Shown here piece after piece: positions 46,353 through 58,077 of a stretch of DNA of 64,000 bases. The DNA lies in assembly GCA_963281255.1 (NCBI GenBank), contig OY725504.1, positions 1,612,001 through 1,676,000 of the forward strand. The letters are read 5' to 3'. Numbering within the stretch: the stretch's first letter is position 1; the number at the start of each line of letters is the position of its first letter. The stretch comes from Aphrocallistes beatrix. Taxonomy: Eukaryota; Porifera; Hexactinellida; Sceptrulophora; Aphrocallistidae. The notes beneath the pieces are model-generated. The model did not search any database. It was not told the DNA's origin and worked only from the letters and a program-made list of their open reading frames with translations. Position numbers and translations under genes: made by a program.

Positions 46353-46860
46353 GTAAAAATACCATCAACCTGATGAAAACGGCACTGCGCAATGGCGACT
46401 ACATGTATTTCTTACTCATAGTTGATAACTTTTCATATTACATCGAAGAAATTCCGTTGAAAGAGGAGACAGCCACGTCCATCGTTAACGCATTCATGGA
46501 AGGATGGGTCTATCGTGGATATGGCGTACCAAATATTATGCTTACAGATCAGGGAATAATGTGGATGGGTTAGCGGTGCATGAACTGTGCCACGACTTAG
46601 GAATTACTAAACACCTGGAGTCCGATGGGATGGCCGAAAGACAGATCGGCTTCGTCAAACAAGTGATACGTTGCTTGATGCTCGAACGTCACCTAGAAAA
46701 GGGTTCCTGGTCGCCGTTGTTGCAAGAGATTGCTTTCTACTGCAATAATCTGACAACGCGTCGAGTAAAATATCTCCACACATGTTGGCTTTTGGTCATC
46801 AGCCGAGATCACCAATCGATATACTCATTAGCACTGGTAATAGTCCAATAAAAGTTACAG
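46353..46860 (+). pseudogene. Ty3/gypsy integrase fragment
   Basis: Two overlapping frames cover the catalytic core: MYFLLIVDNFSYYIEEIPL ... EGWVYRGYGVPNIMLTDQG, then after a frameshift near 46560 CHDLGITKHLESDGMAERQI and KQVIRCLMLERHLEKGSW. It is related to, but clearly diverged from, the element at 12157-16540 (MVDLFTRYVEVLPL, GWVYRGHGMPKVILTD). No LTRs are visible. Confidence 0.8.
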
Positions 46861-47339
46861 GGTCAGCCAGTCAGCATCTCGAAACAACGGTAAAGAAGAG
46901 GCAAGAATGAAGTAAATTACACGAGAAAACCTGGAGTGAACCCAATCAGCTAAGAAGAAGTATGATAAAAGCAAGAAAACATCCAATATAACCACGGGAT
47001 ATTGGGTCATGATAAATATGAAAGACTATTCGTATACATGTAGTTTGTAGTAAGAGAGAGAACTACATTTTTCCACCTCATTTGTGTTCCACCTCATTTG
47101 ATTTATTACACTTCATTGAATTTCAGCAAAATATAGATATGCTATACAGTTCGCATTTTAGACATAAGACTTGAAGTAATCCATGGTTAAATACCACAAA
47201 TAGGCTATAATTACGTAGGTTGTGCTAGTTCTCTTACCCATATAATATTTACTTAAAAAATAATCATGATTAATGTTTTTATATCGTTTCATTAAATATA
47301 TTAAATATATTAATAAATGTTTGACTAATTAATAATAAC

Positions 47340-47590
47340 ACAAGCACCCTTCACTTGCTTGCGCAGCGCGGCTGGTGAACACTTGTGTCCGCTGGAGGTA
47401 TCCTTGGACGGCTAGGCTCAAATTAATTAATTTTAAGGTAAATAACAACTGTCTTGCTGTTTAAATCAATATCAGAAAAAACACAAAATTTGTCAATTTG
47501 ACAATTTTTGATGTGTAATGATGGCGTCATCATAGAATGATGAGTCATCATTTTTTGATGATAATCGTATCATATGTGAAGAATATTACT
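47340..47590 (+). repeat. Helitron-like repeat, type A, partial
   Basis: Starts in the stem-loop (CACTTGCTTGCGCAGCGCGG) and continues into the core (GATGAGTCATCATTTTTTGATG). Head and tail modules are absent. Confidence 0.65.
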
Positions 47591-47777
47591 AGAAGAAAAT
47601 TAATATTAAAATATCAGTCCTATACCACATAAAATAGCTGATTAATAGTCGAAAAACAAAATAGATTATTTTTTCTCAAGACTGGGAAATCTCATTAACA
47701 TCGCTACTTCAAACAGCATAAGTTCATTTTCAATAAGGCGATTATTCTCGAGGTTGAGATCCAAATGTAGGGGAAGT

Positions 47778-48446
47778 CTCTAATTAGCTCTATTTAGAAA
47801 CCCGGTCGTTCTGTCGATTTGGGGTATCGAACAATTGAAACGGAGCTTCATCAGATCACAATACCTGTTTCCAATCTTCAACAGTCCAATTTTTGTGAAA
47901 TTCTGCAAATTTCACGTCGCCTTTCCTTCATTTTCTCCGTCAATCGCGGCCTTTTGGAAGATTTTAATGGGATATAGGATAGCCCCTTCTGCGCACTATT
48001 TCAGTCAATTTCCTAGTAGATTTGCCTCTTTTGCCGACTGATTTCGAAATTATAATTTTGGCGGCCTTTTGTACGCTGGATTTCCTTCCAGGATGGACTT
48101 TTTTTTGAGATTTTCCGAACTTATGCTTGCGCCCCCAACGTTCGATTGATCTCAACTAACTCCGAGCTTTGTAGCAACATCTTTCTGGGTCATACCAGTA
48201 ATTATCATGCCAATAGCTTGACTACGGATTTCTAAACCGTGATTTCGGACATTCATTTTGTGAAAAAATTAAGGGGCGTCTGTGATAAATAAATTATGAG
48301 AAATAATTCAGTAAAATAAAGCCAAGTAATGTTTCAGTAAGCTTTAATATAGTATATTGCGATACTGCATTCGAAATTGAATTCTGATTAAGGTTTTATT
48401 ACAATTCGTAATAACATGAAAATTGTTACTACCCGACAACATTTAT
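47778..48446 (-). pseudogene. Tc1-type transposase relic
   Basis: Reading from ATG 48256 on the minus strand: an N-terminal helix-turn-helix (IRSQAIGMIITGMTQKDVAT), a second DNA-binding helix set with the GRPR-like HPGRKSSV, and TRKLTEIVRRRGYPIS. After frameshifts it ends in the first catalytic aspartate block WKQVL-SDEAPFQLFDTP. The C-terminal DDE half is missing. The right terminus is probably TACAGGGTGTATCATAA near 48458. Confidence 0.8.
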
Positions 48447-48795
48447 GATACACCCTGTACTTGCAGTCATTTAGGGCCGTATTATCAGCAACACATCTAG
48501 CAATATTAATCGCGATTTGAATGTTTTTGAATGTCTAACCAGTAGTATAATGGTTTCATAGATGGTTAAAAGGCAAAAAATGAGTTTCCATAGCAACGCT
48601 TGAAAGTACGTACATACATTCCATTCGAAATTTTCAAAATTTTGAATCAACCGATTACTATCTTGATTTTCTGTGAAAATCATACATCAATAATATCGCA
48701 AAAACTTATCTTAAATATGTGAAAAAGAGGTGTGTAACCACATACTCTCATTCTACAAATAGTTTAGGTAGGCAACATTATCAATGGACATTTGG

Positions 48796-48997
48796 TTATT
48801 TTTCGTGCGATATCGATTATAACAGTACGACAGACGTATTTAGAGATGTTATCTCCCTTTTAATTAATCAATGTGACATCAGGCGCCCAAAGGGCGCCTC
48901 CGGCGAACACAAAATGTCAGCCAGCCGCGCAGCGCAAGCAAGCGAAGCGCGCTTATATATATATATATATATATTAATCGAGTTTTACTAGTAAGGA
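48796..48997 (-). repeat. Helitron-like repeat, type A, abutting a CCDC93 splice donor
   Basis: On the minus strand the head TCCTTACTAGTAAAACTCGA starts at 48997, directly after an A. A TA run, stem-loop AAGCGCGCTTCGCTTGC and part of the core follow. Only 15 bases separate it from the end of the CCDC93 exon at 49013. Confidence 0.75.
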
Positions 48998-49012
48998 TTT
49001 AGAACAACTAAC

Positions 49013-49422
49013 TTTAGATTCAATTTCCACATCTTTGTTCAAAATCGTTCTTCTAAATCTTCTATAAGGAAATAATTCGCTCTGTAAATTCCCAATATTG
49101 TAGTATAAATCAGTTTTGAATCCAGTGAAATTCGTCAAAAAATCTTTATTAAATTGGAAAACAGAAAAGGAACGGACTGCATTCCCTATTTCGCTCCTGG
49201 TTTCTATTGCCTTTCGAACTAACCACTGCACAACTGGAAAAATGTGAATGTAATCAAGACCTTGTATTTGATGGGGTTCCAAGCGATGTGGACATTGCAT
49301 AACAGGTAATAAATAAACTATCTTTTCCGTAATCGCAATTTTGTGCCGTATTGCAGAATTTTCCAGGAACAATAAATCAACATCTACTTCATAATTACTC
49401 AATGAAATACACCATGTCATCC
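49013..49422 (-). CDS. CCDC93: CCDC93, N-terminal-domain exon
   Basis: 410 bases, beginning with GG after TTTTCCTATAG (so a glycine codon is split) and ending AAA before GTTAGT in phase 0. It encodes MTWCIS, then [31 protein letters not shown] and [11 protein letters not shown], all diagnostic of the N-terminal calponin-homology-like domain of CCDC93. About 50 upstream residues (the segment before the VVGG-M junction in vertebrates) must be on at least one exon further right. I did not find it to 64000. With the other two exons it gives about 538 residues, against about 630 in human. Confidence 0.95.
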
Positions 49423-49897
49423 CTATAGGAAAAGCTAATGACTACATATTAATATAATAAAATAATATAATAATTGAACTAGCTCATAGCAACAATATAA
49501 AAAATATCAGTTTGTTAGGATATAGTAAGAACAATTGGCACATAACATACTAAAAAAATCATGGGGTCGGCAAACTTTTTATAGTAGGCTCGAATTCATT
49601 ACTTTTATACATTTAAGTAGCGCAGGTCTGCATACTTAGCAACACTCCAGAGATCCCTGGATTATCCAGGGAAATGATTTATGATCGAGGGATCCAGGGA
49701 TTTAATGAAAAATCCAGGGATTTTGAGCTCTTAACTAACCTAAAATAATTTCCATCATTGTAATATAGTTTATAGAATTTATTGAATAATTTTATGTTCT
49801 TCATTATTTAGCAAGTGTTCAGGAATCCAGGAAAATTTCCTGGATTACGAATTTCGAAAATTGTTCTAGAATGTTGATCAAGTGATTATTTAACGCG
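49423..49897. other. start of upstream CCDC93 intron, with a short repeat
   Basis: AT-rich. Around 49650-49710 there are several ATCCAGGGA and TCCCTGGAT units in both orientations, probably a small MITE relic. No coding sequence. Confidence 0.5.
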
Positions 49898-50757
49898 TTA
49901 GATTACATTATATACGATGTATGTTCGAAATGGTGTCCATTTATGTTCGAAATGGTGTCCATTTAGATTTGTGCATTTTTCCAGTCGAAGAACGAAGTTT
50001 TCCATCACGGATTTGCAAATTGTCCTTGAGATGTTTCTCATCTCCTCCTGGATCTTTGTCTTGAGTTCACGGAGTGTCCTTGGCTTTGTAGCATAAACTC
50101 TGCCCTTCAGTAACCCCCAGAGAAAAAAATCTGGAGGACTGAGATCCGGTGAGCTGGGTGCCCAATCATGTTCACTTCTCCGGCTGATTACTCGGCTTCC
50201 AAAGTGGTTCTTGTCCATTCCAGGCTTTGGTTGGAGTTATGAGGGGTTGCTCCATCTTGTTGAAACCAGAACTGGGCTAGGTATCCTGTGTAGTTTTCTT
50301 CAAGTTCCTTCCGAAAGATCTGAAGAATCTTGAGATAACCTCTTCCTTGTTGACCTTTTTGGAGAGTTGAGAACAGACTGACGAACGGCTTCGATGACCT
50401 CATCAGTACGAATCGTCTTCCGTCCTGAGTGGCTCAGATGGTCATCAGACTTAGAGTTGAGGTTCTTAACTGTCCCTCTTTGTTCAAACTTCTTGATTCA
50501 GTCAAAGATAATTGATTAGCTGGGAGGTTCTGGCTCGTTGAAGTCTTGCGAAATTTTCTTCTGTACGGATGTGTAAGAGTGTAACTTGTAGTAGAGCTTG
50601 ACACAATAGATCCTATTCTTCATGCTCCACTGCTTGTCATAAATGCTCTTAGGGTATATATCTACCATATCCAAAAAATTATTTCATTTGTTCAAAAAAC
50701 ATAGGCATAATGAACTCGAAATTACTTGGGTTCTGTTTATTATGGACCACCCGGTAT
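49898..50757 (-). pseudogene. mariner-like transposase relic
   Basis: From the right end (TACCGGGTGGTCCATAATAA) the minus strand encodes QWSMKNRIYCVKLYYKL, a helix-turn-helix region ending FEQRGTVKNL, and SHSGRKTIRTDEV. After frame breaks and an internal deletion come FWFQQDGATPH (second aspartate block) and SSPDLSPPDFFLWG (third acidic block), followed by the usual L-K-I tail. A 20-bp unit ending the gene is duplicated at 49920-49960. Confidence 0.8.
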
Positions 50758-51290
50758 TAAGCGATAGTATAATTTCGACTTCTAAATTCAATGGTTTACG
50801 AGATATTCGACAATGTATCATATTGGTCACATTTTGTAATTTGTCGAATATCTCGTAAATCATTGAATTTAGAGGTCGAAAATATATTATCGCTTAATAG
50901 AAAGTAGTCTATTTGCTATCAAATGAAATTACAATTGAATGTGTAGCTATTGCAGTTTTCAAGATATAATCCCAACTGACCAAAACACGTTTTCATAGCA
51001 ACACTTGAATGTAGCAACATTCCATGAAAATTTCCAAACTTTTCATATTAACCCATTCACATCTCAGTTCTATGCGAAAAAAATTAGGATATAACACTGA
51101 TAAGTGCCCCCAAACGGCCTCTGAAAATCACCAATTTTTCACAAAAATAACCTATTGCGCAACCATATGGTGACTAATCTAAATTTTAGCAACAGATATG
51201 GGTACTTTGACACCATATTTATATATGCTGGTAATACATTCTTAAGCTCTATTGCGCTTTGTTAATGATTTAAGACAACTCATTTAAGAC
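50758..51290. repeat. right arm of fold-back FB1, without termini
   Basis: Matches the second half of 6963-8042 (for example TAGCAACACTTGAATGTAGC, then CAACCATATGGTGACTAAT), ending before the terminal CTACTG motif. Part of the centre is retained as a short palindrome at 50760-50880. Confidence 0.7.
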
Positions 51291-51599
51291 TTATAAAGTA
51301 GTTGGAATCCAGCAGATATCCAAACTTGGGCAAAAAATAAAAATTATTTGAAATGCTTCAAACCGTATCTAAGGAATAAGAATATATTTAAATTGTGACT
51401 TGATCTCAGGAAATAGAAGAGGAACGTAATTGGTATCAAAGCGCGCACATCTCAAATCTCCTTTGAATAGGCATATAATTCGTGAATAATTTAAACAATT
51501 GTAAAGAGGAAGGCATCGTTATTGAAACATTTGTGGCGAACATCAATAAATGTCAGAAAAGAGTATGGAATATTATATTTATAGAATATCATAAATTTT

Positions 51600-51848
51600 G
51601 GTTTTATTTGAGTGTGCGGGAATCTCATTAGGAATGTAAATCTCACGCAACTTGTATATTTCTGGCTTATCAATTGAAACGTGTAACGATTTCACAAGGA
51701 GATCTCAAGCTACTAGAATATTCATGGTATAATAATGCGTAATATAAGGGTGTAAGAATCTCACGGGGTATGGAAATCTCACGCTACTTGAATATCCCTG
51801 GTTTACTAATACAAGGGTGTAAGAATCTCACGGGGTATGGAAATCTCA
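51600..51848. repeat. 68-bp tandem repeat
   Basis: About 3.7 units, each starting GTGTAAGAATCTCACGGGGT or a diverged form, then GGAAATCTCACGC. The last two units are the most alike. A LINE begins where the array stops. Confidence 0.75.
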
Positions 51849-53084
51849 CGCAAAGGGCCGCTCCAATCCTGGTCGTGAATCATCTTACATTACATCATCT
51901 CTTCCCCGAGACGAAGTCTGCCTATCGTAAGCATCACAGTATGGAGACTGCGCTCCTGAAGGTCACAAACGACATCCTCTTCAGCATGAATCGCCAACAC
52001 GTATCCCTTCTGGTTCTTCTTGATCGTATTTCAGCCTTCGACACTGCCGACCATACAATCTTACTCAATCGTCTCCAGTCTTATTTTGGCATTTGAGACT
52101 TTTCTCAATCTTGGTTTGAATCTTACCTCTCTGGTAAGACCTAATTCGTCACGATAAAGGGTTCTGATTCCTCCAATATCCCGGTTGAACACGGAGTTCC
52201 TCAGGGTTCTTGTCTTGGTTTGCTTCTCTTTAGGCCTATAGCAGTCCTCTTTTCGACATTAATAGGACCCACCTCCCCGATATGCATTACTATGCCGAAG
52301 ATACTCAGGTCTATCTTTGATTTAAACCTGATTCCATTTCATCTGAAGATTCAGCTTTCTTTGCATCCAATCTTGCATCTCTGCGTACCGCTTCCTGGCT
52401 CCTCACCAACAAGTTGCTTAACAATGACATCAAAACTGAGTTGCCTCCTCCTGCTTCTAATTGGTCTATAACATCCGGCGTATTAGAAAGTATCTCTCTA
52501 GGGAAGTTTGCGAAACTCTGGTTAATGCTCTTATCAAGTCTCGTCTTAATTACTGCAATAGCCTCTTGTATGGTTGCCCATCATCCCTCTTAGCTCGACT
52601 CCAGCGAGTAAGGAACAGTGCAGCCAGACTTATCAACAATGTCTCCCGTACCTTCTCGTCATCTCATCTTCTTACCAACCTCTACTGGCTGCATGTTAAA
52701 CATCGCATCCTCTTAAAAATTCTCCTCATAACCTACAAAGCCATCCATTCTCTTGCTCCGGAATATATCATCCAACTCATACAGGTTAAGAAATCCAATC
52801 GCACTATAGTACAATCATCCAATGCCATCCTCCCTGAACACCCTACTATCAAATCTTCCAAAACTCTGGGTGATCGTGCATTCACTTTAGCTGCGCCATT
52901 TGAGTGGAATCTTACCTTCCGAGCATTCGGAATGTCCTTCCACTTCGTCTCTTCAAAAAACTCCTGAAAACTAATCTTTTTCGTATCGCACATAACACAG
53001 CCACTTTAATTAAATACTCAACGAATTTCTCGGCATCTCGACATCTAGCTCGACATCCAATGGAAATTAGTTTTAAATCCATAG
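51849..53084 (+). pseudogene. LINE (Jockey/CR1-like) reverse transcriptase relic
   Basis: 5'-truncated. The frames carry SAYRKHHSMETALLKVTND, a LLVLLDRISAFDTADHTIL block, then a decayed VPQGSCLG and YAEDTQVYL region, and from 52461 an open stretch (YNIRRIRKYLSREVCETLVN ... LLARLQRVRNSAARLI ... LGDRAFTLAAPFEWN). The aspartate pair that should read DD is altered to ED. It is closely related to the copy at 61361-63095 but more degraded. The 3' flank (about 53085-53180) is a fragment of the TTAA element family. Confidence 0.85.
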
Positions 53085-53182
53085 TCATGTGATGAAATAG
53101 AATTGTTCGAGAATCCTAACTTGGAAACTAAAAGTCGTAGAATCTTGTTATAACTTCCTAAACTACTTTTCTAAGCTCTTCA

Positions 53183-54265
53183 TCCTTACTATTAAAACTC
53201 GATTATTGTATATTTATATATATCCTTACTATTAAAACTCGATTATTGTGTATGTGTATATATATATATATATACAGTGCCCGGACAAAAGTATTCGACC
53301 ACCACAGAAACCTCCATACAAATAGTATTAAAGTGGATCTGTACATAAAGGAATATGTACTCAAACTGTTAGAAATACTCTATTTTTTATTTCTAATTCC
53401 TAATCTACACATTCTAATTACTCATAATTGAGATCCTCAACTCAATTACTAACTCCCAAAATTATAAATATCTACCTTTGATACTTGATGCTACTTGTCC
53501 CGAGTCACAGCCATTATATATGATGGCGATTAGCGACATAAAGTGGCAGAGGTTGATAATTTTCTCCATGAGAATTAGTATTTGTATTGAAGGTTTCAAA
53601 AATTAGTAATTCGGATGTGTAGTTTACGAATCTGAAATCAAAAATAGGATACCTCTTCTGTTTGATTACATATTCCATTATGAATAGATCCACTTTAATA
53701 CTATTTGTATGGAGGTTTTCGTGGTGGTCGAATACTTTTGTCCGGGTAGTGTATATATATATATATATATCTGTAACGAATTGATTGAAGAAACTGCCGG
53801 GCGCAGAAGGATGATTTTTGGCATGTGGGAGTCTTTTGGCTATGGCTCCAGTAAGTTCTGAGCTCAGACGAAAATGTCGACTCATCATGGAATTATGACG
53901 TCATTGTCACATTTTTAAAAGTTAAGCAACACAGTTATTCGGGTATAACTCAGCCATTATAGGAGATAGAAGGCTGAAATTTTAATAGAATCTATATACT
54001 AACATACCTCACATATGATGCGACTATCATCAAAAAATGATGACTCATCACTTTGCTATGACGTCATCATTACTCATCAAAATTTTAAAAATTGACAAAT
54101 TTGGTGTTTTTTCGAGTGATATCGATTTTAAAACTAAGATGGACATATTTAGAGATGATTTCTCCCTTATAATTAACCAATGTCACCTCCAGGCGACCGA
54201 AGGGAGCCTCCGGCGGACACAAAGTGTCCGCCAGCCGCGCAGCGCAAGCAAGCGAAGCGCGCTTG
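53183..54265 (+). repeat. Helitron-like repeat, type A, with doubled head and nested MITE
   Basis: Two heads (TCCTTACTATTAAAACTCGA at 53183 and 53223) are followed by a TA run that hosts a MITE (53275-53751). Then come the tail module CTGTAACGAATTGATTGAAG, the full core, the stem-loops, and CTTG at 54262-54265. This is one of two copies in which the order head, tail module, core, stem-loop is complete. Confidence 0.78.
53275..53751. mobile_element. 477-bp Tc1-type MITE
   Basis: Ends CAGTGCCCGGACAAAAGTAT and the inverse of CACTACCCGGACAAAAGTAT, flanked by TA. The inverted arms are about 100 bp. Related ends are on the MITE at 59308-59783. Confidence 0.87.
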
Positions 54266-55196
54266 TTCACTATAAACTGATAGATTTACTTTGTGCCGGG
54301 TAGTACAAAAAAAGGAAACCCATTTTAAAATTCTTATAGCCCAGCTATTTTTTGTCCAAAGTATATGAAACTTTGTAATTATAAACTTCTAGCAATCTAC
54401 TAAAAGTATTCAAAGCATATAATCATTCTAATGTAAGGATAAGTGGTGATTTATAAGATGTGCTCCATATGCCCTCCGTTCACTTCGATACATTTTTTGA
54501 TCCTGAGAGTAAAGTTCTGCATGACAGCTTTCAAAACAGGCCCCTTAATTGCATTTATCTCGTCTTTGATCTTATCTTTCAGCTGGTTTAGGTTTCTCGG
54601 CTCCTCTTCATACACTTTGTTCTTGAGATAACCCCACAGATAGAAATCTGGGGACTAAGGTCTTGAGAATGGGGTGGCCAATCAATTTGACACCGTTTGC
54701 TAACAATTCTCTTCTTGAAGTGCTGTTTCAGCCATTCAATGATGATATTGGCAGTACGGGGCGTTGCACCGCCTATGGCCTACTTAACATACGGCGTGGA
54801 GTACGAAAGATAAGGAGGGAGTACTGAATGAAAATATGCCACCACGGATGGGTTAGAAGTCCCATCGTACTTCTTAATTAGTGTCAATGGTTTATATCAG
54901 TTTCATTTATATTATGGTTAATTTAGAAAACATACCTATAACTATATTATACAACCATAATATTTTGTCATAAATTTTTCTTATTAAGAATTAACTGGAA
55001 TAACAAATTTTTGATATTTGTGGGAGCTAGTTAGTTAACGTTCTTATAATTTGCCCTCTTCGACATATCCCTTTTTTATATTAGTTACAATATTTGATTC
55101 CTTCGATTGTATTCTGCCGTCTCCAGTCTCCATGACTTATTATTTTATTAATTTTTAATCAAAGCCTACTATTTAGTACCGATTGGAAAATTCGTC

Positions 55197-56477
55197 ATGC
55201 CTAACCACTGCTCTGCTCCTGGGTGTAAAAGCAATTACAGAGGTGAGCCATATACACCAGTTTTCAAGCTTCCTACAGCTCCTCAAGAGTTACGTACTCA
55301 GTGGTTGAATGCACTCCATCGTGACAACATTGCTGATTTATCTAACATTTATGTCTGCATGCATCACTTTCACCCCAAAGATATTATTACAGTTGACAGA
55401 ATTTTGCAAGCTGACGGTAATTTTACTGAGAGAATACGCGCCAGACCAAAACTCTGTCAAAATGCTGTACCATCGATCCTACCCAGCTGCCCTACATATC
55501 TTTCGTCGGAGCCATTACCAAGACCAACTCGATTTGTCCGCGAATCAAAAGACGAAGAACTGTTCGCACAGGCTCTCAAATTAAGCATTGAACAGCAAGC
55601 GCATGATACAGAAAAATATGGTGTGCACGATTTCTCCAACTTACTCACACACATATCCTCCATATCCTTATCTAATAAATGGATGGCATTTCGTTCTGGA
55701 TCTGAACTACACATGCCTAAGCTCCAAGGTCATACAATATCTATTGAGATGCGTTTATTGGTAAGCGAAGATATGAGTGTCCAGGGATTTCGGGATAATG
55801 TTGTTATTCCTCTCTCAATTCATATGTTAACTGATACTCGCGAGATTGAACTTCTTTTCGAAGAAATAGAGAATTACAGTTCCCATGAATCATCTCGAAA
55901 CAAGCTCGTTACATTTGAGCATCACGTTAAAGAAGCTTTACACCAACTCGATCTTTCAATATCAAAACTTAATTCACTGCTAACGGATCCTTTAACAGAT
56001 GATGTTTCAGATTTATCTCCATATCTATCGCGTCTCCACTTCATCCAATGTCAACTAGCTAACGTTCTTGTGCATAAAAATAGAAGAAAATATAACGTAA
56101 TTACACAGGCTATGGCTCTCAAAGCACATCTTACATCACCTTCTTGTTACAGATATCTCCAGTCTCTAGACTGTCTATGCTTACCTCATGTTAAAACGCT
56201 ACAGCAACTTTACTCGAAAATCGGATTAGAAAGCGACTTTACAACCCTCTTGAAGCAATTGACAGCAGATTTTTGTTCAAAAGAACGAAATTTAATATTG
56301 CATATGGATGAAATACATGTCAACTCTAACGTCGCTTATACAGGAGGGATAATACTTGGATATTCTTTAGAATCTGACAAGCCTATCAAGACTGTATTCA
56401 CTATAATGGCTTCAAGTTTATACAGAAAGTGGTCTCAAGTAATTCGTTTAATACTGCTCTTCAAATTCGGCTGGTGA
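55197..56477 (+). pseudogene. P transposase, N-terminal frame
   Basis: 426 codons. The THAP finger has C5, C10, C54 and H57 with W36 and the conserved phenylalanines, followed by the NAVPSILPSCP segment near residue 95. A helical region comes next, then the first part of the RNase H-like core with the acidic LHMDEIHV (D371) and a glycine-rich strand (AYTGGIILGYS). The frame is lost at about 56445-56455: the expected block is still readable one frame over (SSNSAGDLFTVV) and leads into the second frame. One inserted or two deleted bases explain it. ATG 55197 is chosen because the THAP domain begins at residue 1. Confidence 0.93.
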
Positions 56478-56478
56478 T

Positions 56479-58077
56479 TTGTTTACAGTGGTAAAGTCTG
56501 TAATCTCTAATATAGAGAATTGCGATCTGAAAGTACAAGCCATCTGCACAGACAATTATCCACTGAACGTTAACATGCTCAAATTATTCTCTTCAGATGG
56601 GAAGACTCTGACTCCAACCGTTCCTCATCCTGCTAACCAAAGTCGTAAACTCTTTCTCCTTTTTGATTTTGTACATATTCTCAAATCAATTCGAAACAAC
56701 TGGCTCAACTTAAAGGATTATGATCACACATTTACTTATCCAAACCCATTGATTTTTCCTAATTATGATGATGTAAACAAGATCCACATCGCTCGTTTTC
56801 AGGACATCAGGCTTTTGAACAAGAGTGAACAGTCTTCCTTACTTAAACAAGCACATCGATTATCTTCCAAAGCTTGCAGGCCTACCATGTTAGAGAGACA
56901 AAACGTCAATTTAGCCTTAAAAATATTTGACCAATCAACTTATGCAGCTCTATCGATTTACAATGCAACACACGCTAACTCAAAATCCAAGACACCGGAA
57001 TTTTTAGACATAATAATCAAACTTTGGAAAAAATTTAATGTTAACACCACACATAAACACATCAGACTGAATGATGAATTTTCCAAACCTCTTCAGCAAA
57101 ATGATGAACGATTTGCATTTCTCAAACACATTGTTAACTGGCTTCACCGTTGGCAATGTAGACAAGGAAAACATGGAAAGTTAAGTCCACAAACTTTTAC
57201 AAGTCTTTCTCACTCCTGTCGTGCCTTGATAGAAATCGTTCAACACCTCACGGAGAATTGTGGTTTTGATTATGTGCTCACATCAAGATTGCAAAATGAT
57301 CCAATCGAGCATCATTTCGGATTGTATCGCATGATGTCTGGTGCACAATATCATATATCATATACACAAATCTTACAGAGTGAAAGGCGAATCAAACTTT
57401 CCAGCATCCTTAAATTATTCTCGAAACAACAGGCTACTGAGTATATCAGCTTAAAAGAATTCTTCCTATCCTACTCTACACAACCTAGCGAACAACTGGA
57501 TAATTCTTTAAATGTAGAATTATTTCTCTCTGTCCTAACCACAATTCCTAACATACCTTTGAGTACTTCACTTCTACAATATATCGCCTTCGTTGGTGGT
57601 TATGCAGTACATTCCTTTATTCGAAATTCCAGCTCAAAGTGTGAAGCTTGTTTATCAATGTTCACCCAAGATAGAGATTTGGAAGTAGTTGACATAGAAG
57701 ACAAAAACAAGCTTATCCAATTAATAGATCGAGGAGCTCTCAAATGGCCATCACACATTGTCATTGATGTCATTATTGTAGTGTGGAAAATATATGCAGC
57801 AATTGAGAGTGAGAAGCTTCTAATGCAACGATTTTTATCAGGACCATCACGGAATATTTTAATCAAACTTACAACACTCTATGTTGAAGAAACTCAGTCT
57901 GAAAACTGGAGAAATTATTGTATTTGTTGCAAACAAGGTTGGACAGTTCTTCATAAAATATGTTCAGCGGCAGCCAATTGTATCCTGGCAAATAAAGTTC
58001 GAAATGTAAACTCGATACAACGAGAACATTTGAAATCAATTCAAGATCGAAAGCTGAAAAAGTTCAAAGAATCTTAG
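56479..58077 (+). pseudogene. P transposase, C-terminal frame
   Basis: 532 codons open to TAG 58075-58077, and the true coding resumes a few bases upstream of the ATG. It includes the second acidic block AICTDNYPLNV, the FVHILKSIRNNWL block, the insertion domain, and the glutamate block NDPIEHHFGLYRMMSG (E near residue 277). The C-terminal cysteine-rich stretch (CEACLSMF, CICCKQG) is also intact. With the first frame it would give a transposase of roughly 960 residues, similar to THAP9-like proteins. No intron is present at the site used by copy 1. Confidence 0.93.

Larger units (their letters stand above)
35803..49012. other. 13.2-kb CCDC93 intron packed with transposons
   Basis: Bounded by donor GTTAGT (minus strand, 49012) and acceptor at 35803-35804. 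It contains, from low to high coordinates, a MULE pseudogene, three non-autonomous elements with 8-bp duplications, a fold-back, a pogo-like MITE pair of families, P copy 4, integrase fragments, a Tc1 relic and Helitron-like repeats. Intervals of note without any recognisable content are 38300-38690, 39900-40180, 41725-43220 and 43880-45090. Confidence 0.8.
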
